Part shown: positions 16,840-25,601 of the stretch, one piece after another
Layout: each line of letters begins with the position of its first letter
Numbering within the stretch: position 1 is the stretch's first letter
NCBI GenBank assembly: GCA_003225555.1
Contig: QIAM01000001.1
Span: 1-64,000, forward strand
DNA: 64,000 bases
Reading direction: 5' to 3'
Origin: Acidobacteriota bacterium
GTDB lineage: Bacteria; Acidobacteriota; Terriglobia; Terriglobales; Acidobacteriaceae
Program-made: the position numbers and the translations under genes
The notes under the pieces: generated by a model
Databases searched by the model: none
Told to the model about the DNA's origin: nothing
Seen by the model: only the letters and a program-made list of their open reading frames with translations

Positions 16840-17594
16840 CAGGCCTCCACCTGCTTCGGAGGAAAGTAAGTTCCCACCTTAAGCTCCATCCCAAGTGTGA
16901 TGCCATGGGGATGGCGGCCGTTCACGATGGCCACGTGCACGCCAGCTTCGCTCGCCAGTTTAGCTGCCCGCAGTTTGGAAATCATGCCGCCACGCCCGAG
17001 CGTGTTTTTGCCATTGCACTGCGCTTCTAGCGCCGGCGTGAGCTTGCGTATCACGCGCTGCAGCTTCGGCTTCTTGCGTCCATTGGGAACGAAGAAGCCG
17101 TCGACGTCAGTCAGCAGCAGCAGCCAGTCCGCCTCCACGGCCGTGGCCAGCAGCGCGCTCAGCTCATCATTATCGCCGAACACGCCTTCCAGTTCGCGCA
17201 CTGATACGCTGTCATTCTCGTTGACGATGGGCACCACGCCCAGCGACAGTAATTCCGCCAGCGCATTCTGCAAATTGCGATACCGCACGGGCGACGTAAA
17301 ATCGTCGCTCGAAAGCAAAAGTTGGGCAACGACTTTCTTGCCGAAGAACAGGCGCTCATAAGTATGCATCAGCTTGCTCTGTCCTACGGCGGCGCAAGCC
17401 TGCATTCCCGGAACATCGCTTGGACGTTTCGACAGCCCGAGCCCCGACATTCCAGCTGCAATCGCGCCCGAAGTCACGATCAGATACTCATTCTTCGTCA
17501 GATCGAACTGATCGACCATGGCGCGCAACAGATTGGCGTCAATTTGCCCTCCGGGGGCGATGAGGCTGGTGCCGACTTTGATGACAACTCTCAT
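16839..17594 (-). CDS. proB: Glutamate 5-kinase, short form without PUA domain
   Basis: Phosphorylates glutamate to start proline synthesis. The amino acid kinase fold is complete: VVIKVGTSLIAPGG for the phosphate loop, IVTSGAIAAGMSGL, VPIVNENDSVSV, and LLTDVDGFFVPNGR followed by GRGGMISKLRAA. The protein ends at 251 aa, where the E. coli enzyme (367 aa) continues into a PUA domain. The short form is known in several phyla. The stop shares a base with the proA ATG. Confidence 0.95.
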   Translation of the reverse strand: MRVVIKVGTSLIAPGGQIDANLLRAMVDQFDLTKNEYLIVTSGAIAAGMSGLGLSKRPSDVPGMQACAAVGQSKLMHTYERLFFGKKVVAQLLLSSDDFTSPVRYRNLQNALAELLSLGVVPIVNENDSVSVRELEGVFGDNDELSALLATAVEADWLLLLTDVDGFFVPNGRKKPKLQRVIRKLTPALEAQCNGKNTLGRGGMISKLRAAKLASEAGVHVAIVNGRHPHGITLGMELKVGTYFPPKQVEA

Positions 17595-17760
17595 GTTCGC
17601 TTTGTGTGGCTGCAGGCCGGGCCAAGTTCTTCGTTTGTTCGCTGCCGTAAAAATTCCGGTCAGGAGAGCCCGGCGACCCCGGCGGGGAGGGACAACATCT
17701 CTATCCTGCCGTTAGAATGGCTTTCTGGCAAGCTGAAAAATCTTGCCACTTTTAAGCCGC

Positions 17761-18549
17761 ATGCCTGCTTCCAACGCTACCAGCCGCTTCTCTGACCGGG
17801 TCGAGAACTACGTCCGCTATCGGCCGGGATATCCCCCGGAAGTGCTACAGACGTTGGCGTCCGAGTGCGGTTTGGAGCCGAACCACGTCGTCGCTGACAT
17901 CGCCTCGGGCACGGGAATCTGGAGCCGCATGTTACTGGAAAACGGCAACTGCGTCTTCGGCGTCGAGCCCAACGCCGAGATGCGAGGGGCAGGCGAGCGA
18001 CTCCTAGCGCGCTTTCCGAAGTTCATCAGTAGTGCGGGGACTGCTGAAGCGACTACGCTCGCGGATCAGCGCGTGGATTTCGTCACTGCGGCGCAGGCCG
18101 CGCACTGGTTCGATCGCAAGCGGGCGCGGGAAGAATTTCTGCGCATTCTCAGGCCAGGGGGATGGCTCGTGCTGCTGTGGAACCAGCGTTGCACCGACTC
18201 GACTCCCTTTCTTCGCGCCTACGAGCAGTTATTGTTGAGGTACGGCACTGACTATCAGGACGTCCGCCACGAAAACACATCTAGAGCGGTCAACGAATTC
18301 TTCGACCCGGCCCCGTTTCGGGAGCGGACATTCGACATGCGGCAGGAATTCGAATACGAAGGGCTGGAGGGCCGACTTCTGTCCTCATCGTACGTACCGG
18401 GACCGCAGCATCCTAAGCATGCTCCCATGTTGGGTGAGTTGCGCCGCATGTTTGACGCGTATGCAGTTGTAGGGCGAGTGGCATTCGAATATGAAACCCA
18501 CATGTTTTTCGGCCGCTTGAGCTGGAGCGATTTCCTTCGCGAATCTTAG
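17761..18549 (+). CDS. Class I SAM-dependent methyltransferase
   Basis: A 262 aa protein related to the Methyltransf_11 group. The SAM site is VVADIASGTGIWSRML (motif I), with CVFGVEPNAEMRGAG at strand 2. Motif IV is replaced by VDFVTAAQAAHWFD, and LRPGGWLVLLWNQ follows, a pattern common in small-molecule C- or O-methyltransferases similar to trans-aconitate enzymes. The start at 17761 was taken because the domain begins MPASNATSRFSDRVENYVRY; an ATG six codons earlier is possible. Substrate unknown. It stands alone between proB and the decarboxylase. Confidence 0.85.
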   Translation: MPASNATSRFSDRVENYVRYRPGYPPEVLQTLASECGLEPNHVVADIASGTGIWSRMLLENGNCVFGVEPNAEMRGAGERLLARFPKFISSAGTAEATTLADQRVDFVTAAQAAHWFDRKRAREEFLRILRPGGWLVLLWNQRCTDSTPFLRAYEQLLLRYGTDYQDVRHENTSRAVNEFFDPAPFRERTFDMRQEFEYEGLEGRLLSSSYVPGPQHPKHAPMLGELRRMFDAYAVVGRVAFEYETHMFFGRLSWSDFLRES

Positions 18550-18687
18550 TGTCCTCTGCGGTTGTCAACTTTCTGCCACGAGGGACACCCTTCGGCTCCG
18601 CTCAGGGCAGGCTCCGTTTCACGAAGGTAAAACGCTGATCTGCTCTGATACGATCTGCTCTGGTTACGTCGTCCGAGGTCAAGCCAG

Positions 18688-20121
18688 GTGCCCGAAGAAA
18701 AATCCTTCCACATGACGCCCGACGAGTTTCGCCGGCATGGCCATGCCGTGGTGGACTGGATCGCCGATTATCACTCGCGCATCGAGTCATTCCCCGTGCT
18801 GTCGCAGGTCGAGCCGGGACAGATCCGCGCTTCCTTGCCAGCGAATCCTCCGGCGAAGGGCGAACCGTTCGACACCTTGATCAAAGACGTTGAGACGCTG
18901 ATTCTGCCTGGCGTCACCCACTGGCAGTCGCCTAACTTTTTTGCCTATTTTCCCGGTAACGCGTCTGGCCCAGGAATTTTAGGCGATCTGCTCTCCTCAG
19001 GATTGGGCGTGCAGGGAATGCTGTGGTCGACCAGTCCGGCGTGCACCGAACTCGAAACTCATGTGCTCGACTGGCTGGTCTCGATGCTGGGCTTGCCCGA
19101 GAAGTTCCTGTCATCGCAGACGGGCGGGGGAGTTATTCAAGACACCGCATCGAGCGCAGCACTCTGCGCCCTGCTGGCCGGGCGTGAGCGTGCCACCCAG
19201 TACAGCAGCAACAAAAAGGGCTGCGACGGCCGGCTGGTTGCCTACGCGTCAACGCAGACTCATTCTTCTCTGGAAAAAGCAGCGATGATCGCGGGAATTG
19301 GCACGCAGAATCTGCGGCTGATCGAGGTGGACAAGAACTTCGCCATGCGTCCCGACGCCCTCGCCCGCCAGATTGATGCAGACAAACTTGCCGGCCTCAC
19401 TCCCTGCTTTGTGTGCGCCACGGTCGGGACGACTTCCTCCAATGCGATGGATCCGGTCAAAGCGATCGCAGAGATCTGCCGCGAGCACAATCTCTGGCTG
19501 CACGTGGACGCGGCCATGTCTGGCACCGCCGCGCTCTGTCCTGAATTTCGCCATCTGCAGAACGGAGTCGAGCTCGCCGACAGCTACAACTTCAATCCCC
19601 ACAAATGGATGTTCACCAACTTCGACTGCAACTGCTTCTGGGTAGCTGACCGCAAGGCTCTGATTCAGACGCTGAGCATCCTGCCGGAATACCTGCGCAA
19701 CCAGGCGACAGAATCGGGAGCAGTCATCGACTATCGCGACTGGCACATTCAACTCGGCCGCCGTTTCCGCTCGCTCAAGCTATGGTTCGTGATACGCCAC
19801 TACGGCGTGGAGGGCCTGCAGCACCACGTGCGCCAGCACGTAAGACTGACACAGCAGTTCGCCGAATGGGTGCGTAACGATACCCGCTTCGAATTAGCAG
19901 CCCCTGTCCCGCTGAATTTGGTCTGCTTCCGCCACAAAGGTGGAGACGAGGCAAATCAGACCATCATGGACCGCCTGAACCGCAGCGGCGATCTCTTCCT
20001 CACGCACACCAAGCTGAATGGCAAACTGACGTTGCGCCTCTGCGTCGGTCAGACCCATACCCAGGAGCGGCATGTTGAGCGAGCCTGGGAGCGAATCAAG
20101 GAAGAAGCAGAAAAGCTATAG
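18688..20121 (+). CDS. Aromatic L-amino acid decarboxylase family (PLP, group II)
   Basis: A PLP enzyme of 477 aa that should decarboxylate an aromatic amino acid to its amine. It has the group II layout: HWQSPNFFAYFPGNAS at the N-terminus, TGGGVIQDTASSAALCALLA for phosphate binding, HVDAAMSGTAALCPE with the PLP-pairing Asp, and the Schiff base lysine in SYNFNPHKWMFTNFDC. The GTG at 18688 fits the family length; an ATG eight codons later is an alternative. Tyrosine, tryptophan, phenylalanine or DOPA are all possible substrates. No transporter or oxidase is adjacent. Confidence 0.92.
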   Translation: MPEEKSFHMTPDEFRRHGHAVVDWIADYHSRIESFPVLSQVEPGQIRASLPANPPAKGEPFDTLIKDVETLILPGVTHWQSPNFFAYFPGNASGPGILGDLLSSGLGVQGMLWSTSPACTELETHVLDWLVSMLGLPEKFLSSQTGGGVIQDTASSAALCALLAGRERATQYSSNKKGCDGRLVAYASTQTHSSLEKAAMIAGIGTQNLRLIEVDKNFAMRPDALARQIDADKLAGLTPCFVCATVGTTSSNAMDPVKAIAEICREHNLWLHVDAAMSGTAALCPEFRHLQNGVELADSYNFNPHKWMFTNFDCNCFWVADRKALIQTLSILPEYLRNQATESGAVIDYRDWHIQLGRRFRSLKLWFVIRHYGVEGLQHHVRQHVRLTQQFAEWVRNDTRFELAAPVPLNLVCFRHKGGDEANQTIMDRLNRSGDLFLTHTKLNGKLTLRLCVGQTHTQERHVERAWERIKEEAEKL

Positions 20122-20193
20122 GCCACTTGTCGCAAAGTGTGGTGTTATCTTTGTGGATGATTCGTCAATCCTGAAGTTTTGACAATTCAATTC

Positions 20194-21651
20194 ATGGATG
20201 TTCTCAAGCAACTCTTTGAGCTGCATTTCCACTCGCCCGCCGAGCGAGTGCAGCCGCTGCAGGGCCAACTCAGCGGCTCCGGGCGCAATATCATCCGCCT
20301 GGCCAACGATAAGTTCAGTGCGATTGGAATCCTCTACAACGTTCGGGAAGAGAACGCCGCTTTCCTCGAGTTCTCGCGGCATTTTCGCCGTCACAGCCTG
20401 CCGGTACCGGAAGTTTATGCGGAGGACTTGAGCCAGGGCGCCTATCTCGAAGAGGATCTAGGCGATACCACGCTCTTTGAGTTTCTATCGAAGAATCGAA
20501 CCGGCGATACGATTTCACCGAAGGCAATCGACGCCTACCGCGAAGTCGTAGCAACTCTGCCGCGTTTTCAGATCGAGGCCGCGCGCGACCTCAACTACAA
20601 GGTGTGCTATCCGCGGGGTAGTTTCGATCGCCAATCCATCGCGTGGGATTTGAATTATTTCAAGTACTACTTTCTCCGGCTCGCAGGCATCCCCTTCAAC
20701 GAACAGGCGTTGGAAGACGATTTCAGCCGTCTCACGAAATTCCTGTTGAGCGCGGATCGCGACTACTTCATGTATCGCGATTTCCAATCGCGAAATATCA
20801 TGTTGCGCAACGGACATCCGTTCTTTCTCGACTATCAAGGCGGCCGCAAAGGCGCGCTGCAATACGATGTCGCTTCCCTGCTCTACGACGCCAAGGCCGA
20901 TCTGCCGCCGAAACTGCGGCAGCAACTGCTCGACTACTATCTCGACAAACTTGCCGCCTTCAACGATCCCAGCCGCGATAAATTCATGCAGCACTATTAC
21001 GCCTATGTCTACATCCGCATCATGCAGGCACTGGGCGCGTACGGCTTTCGCGGCTTTTACGAGCGCAAGGTCCACTTTCTGCAAAGCGTGCCTTATGCGT
21101 TGAAAAATCTGCGGTGGCTGCTGCACAACGTAACCGTGCCGATCGCCTTACCGACGTTGATGGGCGCCTTCAACAGCATGCTGGCTTCGGAGAAACTGCA
21201 GAGCCTGGCTTCCGACGCGGACAACCTGATCGTGAGAATCTTCAGTTTTTCTTTTCATCGCGGCCTGCCCAAAGATGAAACCGGTAATGGAGGCGGATTC
21301 ATTTTCGATGGCCGCGGCCTGCCCAATCCCGGGCGCGAAGATCGCTTCAAGCTTCTCACCGGAAAAGACGGGCCCGTCATCGACTATCTCAATCAGCAGG
21401 AGAGCGTGCATCAGTTTCTTGCCAGCGTGATGTCGCTGGTCGATGCCAGCGTGAGCAACTATCAGAAGCGCGGCTTCAAGAACCTGATGGTGTCGTTCGG
21501 CTGCACCGGAGGCCAGCATCGATCCGTCTATTTAGCGGAGCAGGTGACGAAGCGTTTAGGCGGAAGGAACGGGGTTGAGGTTGTCGTCCATCATCGCGAG
21601 TTGGAGCGGATGGCGTCGGAGAATCAAGCGTCGGAGAAAGCCGCCCGATGA
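20194..21651 (+). CDS. AmgK-like sugar kinase fused to a RapZ C-terminal domain
   Basis: A 485 aa two-domain protein. Residues 1 to about 330 form an aminoglycoside phosphotransferase-like kinase (YFMYRDFQSRNIMLRNG as catalytic loop, PFFLDYQGGRKGALQYDVAS as metal loop), close to AmgK, which phosphorylates MurNAc or GlcNAc at the anomeric position. Residues about 350-480 match the C-terminal domain of RapZ (IRIFSFSFHRGLPKD, VSFGCTGGQHRSVYLAE), which in E. coli senses glucosamine 6-phosphate. The next gene, overlapping by four bases, encodes a MurU-like nucleotidyltransferase. Together they suggest peptidoglycan sugar recycling to a UDP-sugar. ATG at 20194 was chosen over TTG at 20179. Confidence 0.85.
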   Translation: MDVLKQLFELHFHSPAERVQPLQGQLSGSGRNIIRLANDKFSAIGILYNVREENAAFLEFSRHFRRHSLPVPEVYAEDLSQGAYLEEDLGDTTLFEFLSKNRTGDTISPKAIDAYREVVATLPRFQIEAARDLNYKVCYPRGSFDRQSIAWDLNYFKYYFLRLAGIPFNEQALEDDFSRLTKFLLSADRDYFMYRDFQSRNIMLRNGHPFFLDYQGGRKGALQYDVASLLYDAKADLPPKLRQQLLDYYLDKLAAFNDPSRDKFMQHYYAYVYIRIMQALGAYGFRGFYERKVHFLQSVPYALKNLRWLLHNVTVPIALPTLMGAFNSMLASEKLQSLASDADNLIVRIFSFSFHRGLPKDETGNGGGFIFDGRGLPNPGREDRFKLLTGKDGPVIDYLNQQESVHQFLASVMSLVDASVSNYQKRGFKNLMVSFGCTGGQHRSVYLAEQVTKRLGGRNGVEVVVHHRELERMASENQASEKAAR

Positions 21652-22391
21652 AGGCGATGATCCTGGCTGCCGGACTCGGAATGCGCCTGCGTCCACTGAC
21701 TGACAATCGTCCCAAAGCCCTGGTGGAAGTCGGCGGCCGTACTCTGCTGGAGATCACGCTCTCTTGCTTGCGCACCTTTGGCGTTCGCCAAGTGATCATC
21801 AACGTCCATCACTTTGCCGACATGGTGGTCGACTACCTGAACTCGAACGACAACTTCGGCATGCGGATTGAAATCTCGCGCGAAGATATCCTGCTCGACA
21901 CCGGGGGCGGGCTAAAACAGGCTGCCTGGTTCTTTCTTGAGGGTTCCGCCGAAGGGCCCTTCATTCTCCACAACGTCGACGTGATCAGTACGATTGACCT
22001 CGATCGCATGTTACAGGCTCACGCAGCCAGTCGAGCCCTGGTAACGCTGGCGGTCCAAGACCGTGAGACTTCACGTTACCTGCTTTTTGACGAGAACAAC
22101 GAACTCTGCGGTCGTCGCTCTGGAGGCGACAAGGTTCCCGAACTCGTCCGCTCATCCAAGAACACGCAGCCGCTGGCCTTCTCCGGTATTCATGTGATTT
22201 CTCCGCGCTTTCTCCCGATGATGTCCGAGCAAGGCGCCTTCTCCATCATCAACTCTTATCTTCGCCTGGCCGCCCAAAAAGAGAAAATCCTGCCCTTCCG
22301 TGCCGATGAATACTATTGGCGCGATCTAGGCAAGCCGGAAAACGTGGCCCAGGCCGCTCAGGATTTGGGGGAGAACGTTTCTCTGCCGTGA
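21648..22391 (+). CDS. Sugar-1-phosphate nucleotidyltransferase, MurU-like
   Basis: A 247 aa Rossmann-like nucleotidyltransferase. It opens MKAMILAAGLGMRLRPLTDN then PKALVEVGGRTLLE, the nucleotide loop and the lysine motif, and continues with LDTGGGLKQAAWFF, FILHNVDVIST (metal Asp) and YYWRDLGKPENV. MurU of Pseudomonas makes UDP-MurNAc from MurNAc 1-phosphate, and AmgK supplies that substrate. Here the kinase is encoded directly upstream with an ATGA overlap, which supports the same job. The alternative is an NDP-hexose pyrophosphorylase, but no sugar dehydratase gene is near. Confidence 0.82.
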   Translation: MKAMILAAGLGMRLRPLTDNRPKALVEVGGRTLLEITLSCLRTFGVRQVIINVHHFADMVVDYLNSNDNFGMRIEISREDILLDTGGGLKQAAWFFLEGSAEGPFILHNVDVISTIDLDRMLQAHAASRALVTLAVQDRETSRYLLFDENNELCGRRSGGDKVPELVRSSKNTQPLAFSGIHVISPRFLPMMSEQGAFSIINSYLRLAAQKEKILPFRADEYYWRDLGKPENVAQAAQDLGENVSLP

Positions 22392-22424
22392 GCCTACTTG
22401 CAGTACGACGCGGAGTCCACGCCC

Positions 22425-22850
22425 TCACGCTTCCCAAGGATCCAGAATCGGCGCATGGATGTTTGCGAAGTCACTGACATTGCGCGAAACGATTGTAAGG
22501 TTGTGCTGAAGTGCGGTCGCAGCCAGCAAACCGTCGATGGTCGACAGCGACCTTCCCGCGCGCTTGGCGTCGGCGGCAAGCAATCCCCACCGGTCGGCGA
22601 CGGCCGCATCCATGGGCAGAATCCTTCCGGAGAAGCGGGCTTGCAGTTCCAACTCCAGCCAGGTCTCCAGATGGGTTCGGCGTCTGCTCTGCGGCAGCCC
22701 CGCCACTCCCTGCCGAATCTCTCCTAGCGTGAGGACGCTCAGGTAAAGCAGACTCTCATCCGCCGCCTCCAACCACTGCAGTACCCGAGGTTCCGGTTTC
22801 TTGCGGACCAGTTCAGAAATGCAATTCGTGTCCAGCAGGAATCCGCTCAT
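22425..22850 (-). CDS. PIN-domain toxin (VapC/FitB type)
   Basis: A 141 aa ribonuclease toxin. The active-site acids lie in FLLDTNCISELVRKK (Asp and Glu), ILPMDAAVADRWG and STIDGLLAATALQH, followed by TIVSRNVSDF, a strong match to VapC/FitB PIN toxins. It overlaps the upstream antitoxin gene by four bases. It is not similar in detail to the PIN toxin at 15180, so the two modules arose separately. Confidence 0.88.
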   Translation of the reverse strand: MSGFLLDTNCISELVRKKPEPRVLQWLEAADESLLYLSVLTLGEIRQGVAGLPQSRRRTHLETWLELELQARFSGRILPMDAAVADRWGLLAADAKRAGRSLSTIDGLLAATALQHNLTIVSRNVSDFANIHAPILDPWEA

Positions 22851-23161
22851 AACTCAATATCGCGTCCCGCATCTCGATCCCGTTCCAGGTCAAGCTCGAC
22901 GCCTACCAGGGGAGAAGCTCGAAAGAACTGCACCAGACTTTTCGGCTGATGAGACTTGCCCACCAGCCGCTCGTACTGCTCCTCGGCCAGCATCACCACA
23001 CCGTCCTTGCCTTGCCTGGTGATGCGTTGCGGCCCTTCGGTTCGCGCTCGCCGGAATACTTCACTAAACCGCGCCTTCGCCGTTTGAATCTGCCAAGCCT
23101 CTCCCGCAGCCTTCAGCTTTCGATCCGCAGGGGATACGACTCCGTGGTTAGGTTTTTTCAA
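22847..23161 (-). CDS. Phd/YefM-family antitoxin
   Basis: A 104 aa protein with the Phd/YefM core WQIQTAKARFSEVFRRARTE, then GPQRITRQGKDGVVMLAEEQYERL, and a charged tail (ELDLERDRDAGRD) that would bind the toxin. The only codon that covers the domain at the 5' end is TTG at 23161; a GTG a few codons later is possible. It binds DNA as a dimer in known family members. A perfect 13-bp palindrome lies 43 bp upstream. Confidence 0.82.
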   Translation of the reverse strand: MKKPNHGVVSPADRKLKAAGEAWQIQTAKARFSEVFRRARTEGPQRITRQGKDGVVMLAEEQYERLVGKSHQPKSLVQFFRASPLVGVELDLERDRDAGRDIEL

Positions 23162-23203
23162 AGACTTGGCCCTTGCAAGCCTCGTTGTTCGTTAAAATTA
23201 TGA

Positions 23204-23216
23204 CTAGTCTGACTAG
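23204..23216. promoter_or_regulatory. Palindromic candidate operator of the Phd/PIN module
   Basis: CTAGTC, one base, GACTAG: a perfect inverted repeat 43 bp before the antitoxin start. A TATAAT-like stretch (tatctagtc on the minus strand) adjoins it. Phd/YefM antitoxins bind short palindromes in their own promoters, so this is the likely autoregulatory site. Confidence 0.5.
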
Positions 23217-23327
23217 ATATAATAGTGGCGCTTTCAGCCTATTTAGTCAAGCGGAATTCTGAGTCTAGTGAGGTGGACGAATTGGGCTGGGTGGGTTCGG
23301 TCAACGAAAGATCAACGCCAGATAGCG

Positions 23328-24338
23328 CTAATCCGCCGGCATGGGCGCGGGCTTCGCCACTGCCGGGACCGGTTTCGCGGGGACAGCAGAAGTCTCGACG
23401 GGCACTTCAAACCACTTCCGCACTGCCGGCAGCGCCTTGCGCATGGCCTCTTCTCCGGCGCGGATCAGATCGGCGGCGCGTTTGAAATCGTCATAGGCGA
23501 ATCCTGCCACGTCCGGCTCGATGACCAGATCCGCCGCGCCGCGCCACACGTCCGACATCCTGTCCTGGGCGATGGCGAACGATTGTCCAATCACATCAAA
23601 GAGGTGGCGTGGCGCCCCATTTTTCGACCACTGCCCCTTCAAGTGCACAGCCAGGACCCGGTCCGCGCCCATTTCGCGCAAGGGCCGCGTGGGCACCGGA
23701 TGAGACAGCATTCCATCTACCAGCCACCGTCCGCGAATATTCACCGGCAAAAACATCCCTGGATACGCACAGCTGGCGCGCACCGGATCGATGATCGTCC
23801 CCGAGTGAAAGACCACGCCTTCGCCGGTGTTGAAGTCGGTTGCGGTTACGCCCAGTGGAATGCGCAACTCTTCAAAAGTCTTGACCCTCAGAGTGCGGGC
23901 AAGAAACGAGACCATCCGGTCATTGCTGGCGAAGCCGTAGCGCGAAAGCGTCCAGCGCGCAAACGTAGTGAAGCGAACCGAGCGCGCGACCTCTTCAAGG
24001 TCGGAGCAGCAAAGCCCGCTGCAATAAGACGCCCCGATCAGGGCGCCCACGCTGGTCCCGGTGACGACCCGAACCGGAATTCCTTCCTCTTCGAGAACCT
24101 TCAGAACACCGATGTGCGCGATGCCGCGAGCAAACCCGCCACCCAACGCCACGCCAATGGCTGGGATTGCGCTTGGTTGTTCCGGCATGCCAGTCTTACG
24201 GGAAAGCTCCCGCCCAAAGGCTTGGACCGACCGGATTATCTTCCCCAGGCTTTTCACCGCATACCTCACTTCCGGCCTCACCTGCGCCGGCACAGCTGAA
24301 AGCCCCACACTGCATGTAGGATGCCATAATTGCTGCAC
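23328..24338 (-). CDS. Patatin-like phospholipase
   Basis: A serine lipid acyl hydrolase of 336 aa. It has the oxyanion segment GVALGGGFARGIAHIGVL, the nucleophile elbow VTGTSVGALIGASYCSG (GTSVG) and the catalytic aspartate in GRWLVDGMLSHPVP (DG dyad). The order and core size (about 200 residues) match the RssA/NTE-type patatin group. The C-terminus is Pro/Ala-rich. The GTG at 24338 is the longest choice; later GTG codons near 24290 would remove a non-conserved stretch. No operon partner. Confidence 0.88.
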   Translation of the reverse strand: MQQLWHPTCSVGLSAVPAQVRPEVRYAVKSLGKIIRSVQAFGRELSRKTGMPEQPSAIPAIGVALGGGFARGIAHIGVLKVLEEEGIPVRVVTGTSVGALIGASYCSGLCCSDLEEVARSVRFTTFARWTLSRYGFASNDRMVSFLARTLRVKTFEELRIPLGVTATDFNTGEGVVFHSGTIIDPVRASCAYPGMFLPVNIRGRWLVDGMLSHPVPTRPLREMGADRVLAVHLKGQWSKNGAPRHLFDVIGQSFAIAQDRMSDVWRGAADLVIEPDVAGFAYDDFKRAADLIRAGEEAMRKALPAVRKWFEVPVETSAVPAKPVPAVAKPAPMPAD

Positions 24339-24454
24339 CGGATGCAGGGCACATCGGTGCTACATGCAATTACTTCAGTCGTCGGTAACCAGTTACTATT
24401 CCCACAGTACTCGGCGTGACGAAAGCACTGTAATCCTGCTAACTTGCCGACTGT

Positions 24455-24967
24455 ATGGTGCGGGAAATTTCGGCCGGCGGCGTGGTCATCCGGAACCAGA
24501 AAGGGGTCTGGTGGATGGCCGCCATCGAACTGCCGGCGGCAGCGGATGCGCCTGTCCCCGGTGCTACCAAGCGCGTTGCCCGCGCCAAACCCAAGCCCGT
24601 ACTCGCCCTTCCCAAGGGCCTGGTTGACCCCGGCGAAAAACCTCTCGAAACTGCTCTCCGCGAAGTTCGCGAGGAGACTGGCGTCACCGCGACACCAATC
24701 TGCAAGCTTGCGGACATCAAGTACGTGTACGTCCGCACCTGGGCCGGTGGCGAAAGAGTCTTCAAGATCGTGAGTTTCTACCTGTTGCATTACGAATCGG
24801 GACAGATCGACGACATCGCTCCCGCAATGCGCATCGAAGTCGCCCGGGCGCGTTGGGTGCCCTTGGAAGATGCTCCCAAGCTGCTCGCGTACAAGGGAGA
24901 AAAAGAGGTCGCACGCCGCGCGCTGGAATATGTGAAGGCCCACGCGGCTCTAGAGGTCTCAACCTGA
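24455..24967 (+). CDS. NUDIX hydrolase
   Basis: A 170 aa NUDIX protein, which cleaves a nucleoside diphosphate linked to another group. The NUDIX box is complete: GLVDPGEKPLETALREVREE followed by TGV, matching G-x5-E-x7-R-E-V-x-E-E-x-G. A Lys/Pro-rich insert (TKRVARAKPKPVLALPKG) precedes the box. The order after it, YVRTWAGGERVFKIVSFYLLH, is like diadenosine polyphosphate hydrolases of the MutT/Ap4A group. Start at ATG 24455. Substrate not predictable. Confidence 0.88.
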   Translation: MVREISAGGVVIRNQKGVWWMAAIELPAAADAPVPGATKRVARAKPKPVLALPKGLVDPGEKPLETALREVREETGVTATPICKLADIKYVYVRTWAGGERVFKIVSFYLLHYESGQIDDIAPAMRIEVARARWVPLEDAPKLLAYKGEKEVARRALEYVKAHAALEVST

Positions 24968-25014
24968 TCAACTCGTCGGCAAAAGAAGCGCCCCAGCTCA
25001 CGCATAATGCTTCC

Positions 25015-25497
25015 ATGCTCCCTGCCAAAACCATTTCCGTATCGGTAGCGCCGGCGTCCCGCCGGCTGTCGGGAAGCCATCCTGCCTTCCCAGTGAGACT
25101 GCTATTAATCGCCGCGTGCACATCTCTGTTGCTGTCCTCAGCTACAGCCAAAACGAAACGCATTCCACCCTTGGACCCAAACTATCTCCTCGCGCTCGGC
25201 ACCGCCAACCGCTACCTGCAAGCCTGGCAGTCGGGCGACGTCGAGACCGGCACCGCACTGCTGAGCAGCCACGCCAAGGAGAAGGTCACGACCGACATCC
25301 TCGATGCCACTTTTTCTACGCCCGGTCCCCTGGCCTATGAGATCGGTCGCGGCAAAATGCTACGGCGCGGCCGCTACGAGTTCCCTGTCGTCCTGGTTGG
25401 ACCAGCCCTGGCCAGCAAGCACGCCCGTCGCCGATTTTCGAACATAGTTATTTTGAACACTGGCAACTATGACTGGACGGTAGATAAACTTCCCTAG
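25015..25497 (+). CDS. Exported protein of unknown function (160 aa)
   Basis: I do not recognise a named family. After a basic N-terminus comes a hydrophobic export signal (VRLLLIAACTSLLLSSATAK). The mature part contains a helical region (YLLALGTANRYLQAWQSGDV) followed by beta-rich sequence ending NIVILNTGNYDWTVDKLP, which looks like an NTF2-like or DUF4440-like cone. Start at 25015 avoids overlap with the NUDIX gene 48 bp upstream. The two may be co-transcribed. Confidence 0.6.
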   Translation: MLPAKTISVSVAPASRRLSGSHPAFPVRLLLIAACTSLLLSSATAKTKRIPPLDPNYLLALGTANRYLQAWQSGDVETGTALLSSHAKEKVTTDILDATFSTPGPLAYEIGRGKMLRRGRYEFPVVLVGPALASKHARRRFSNIVILNTGNYDWTVDKLP

Positions 25498-25601
25498 GCA
25501 AAGTTTTGAGCCCTCAATCGAAACCACAAATTGGAAATCCAACTCTCTGTTCTCATAGTGTCCTCCCGTGATTGGAACGTCTCTGTTCTTGAGGCCTGCT
25601 T

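Noticed and set aside
18548..18566. Possible solo copy of the cassette end (tagtgtcct near tgcggttg)
   Set aside because: Only a 9-base and a 4-base match, with no partner repeat or target duplication nearby; chance is likely.
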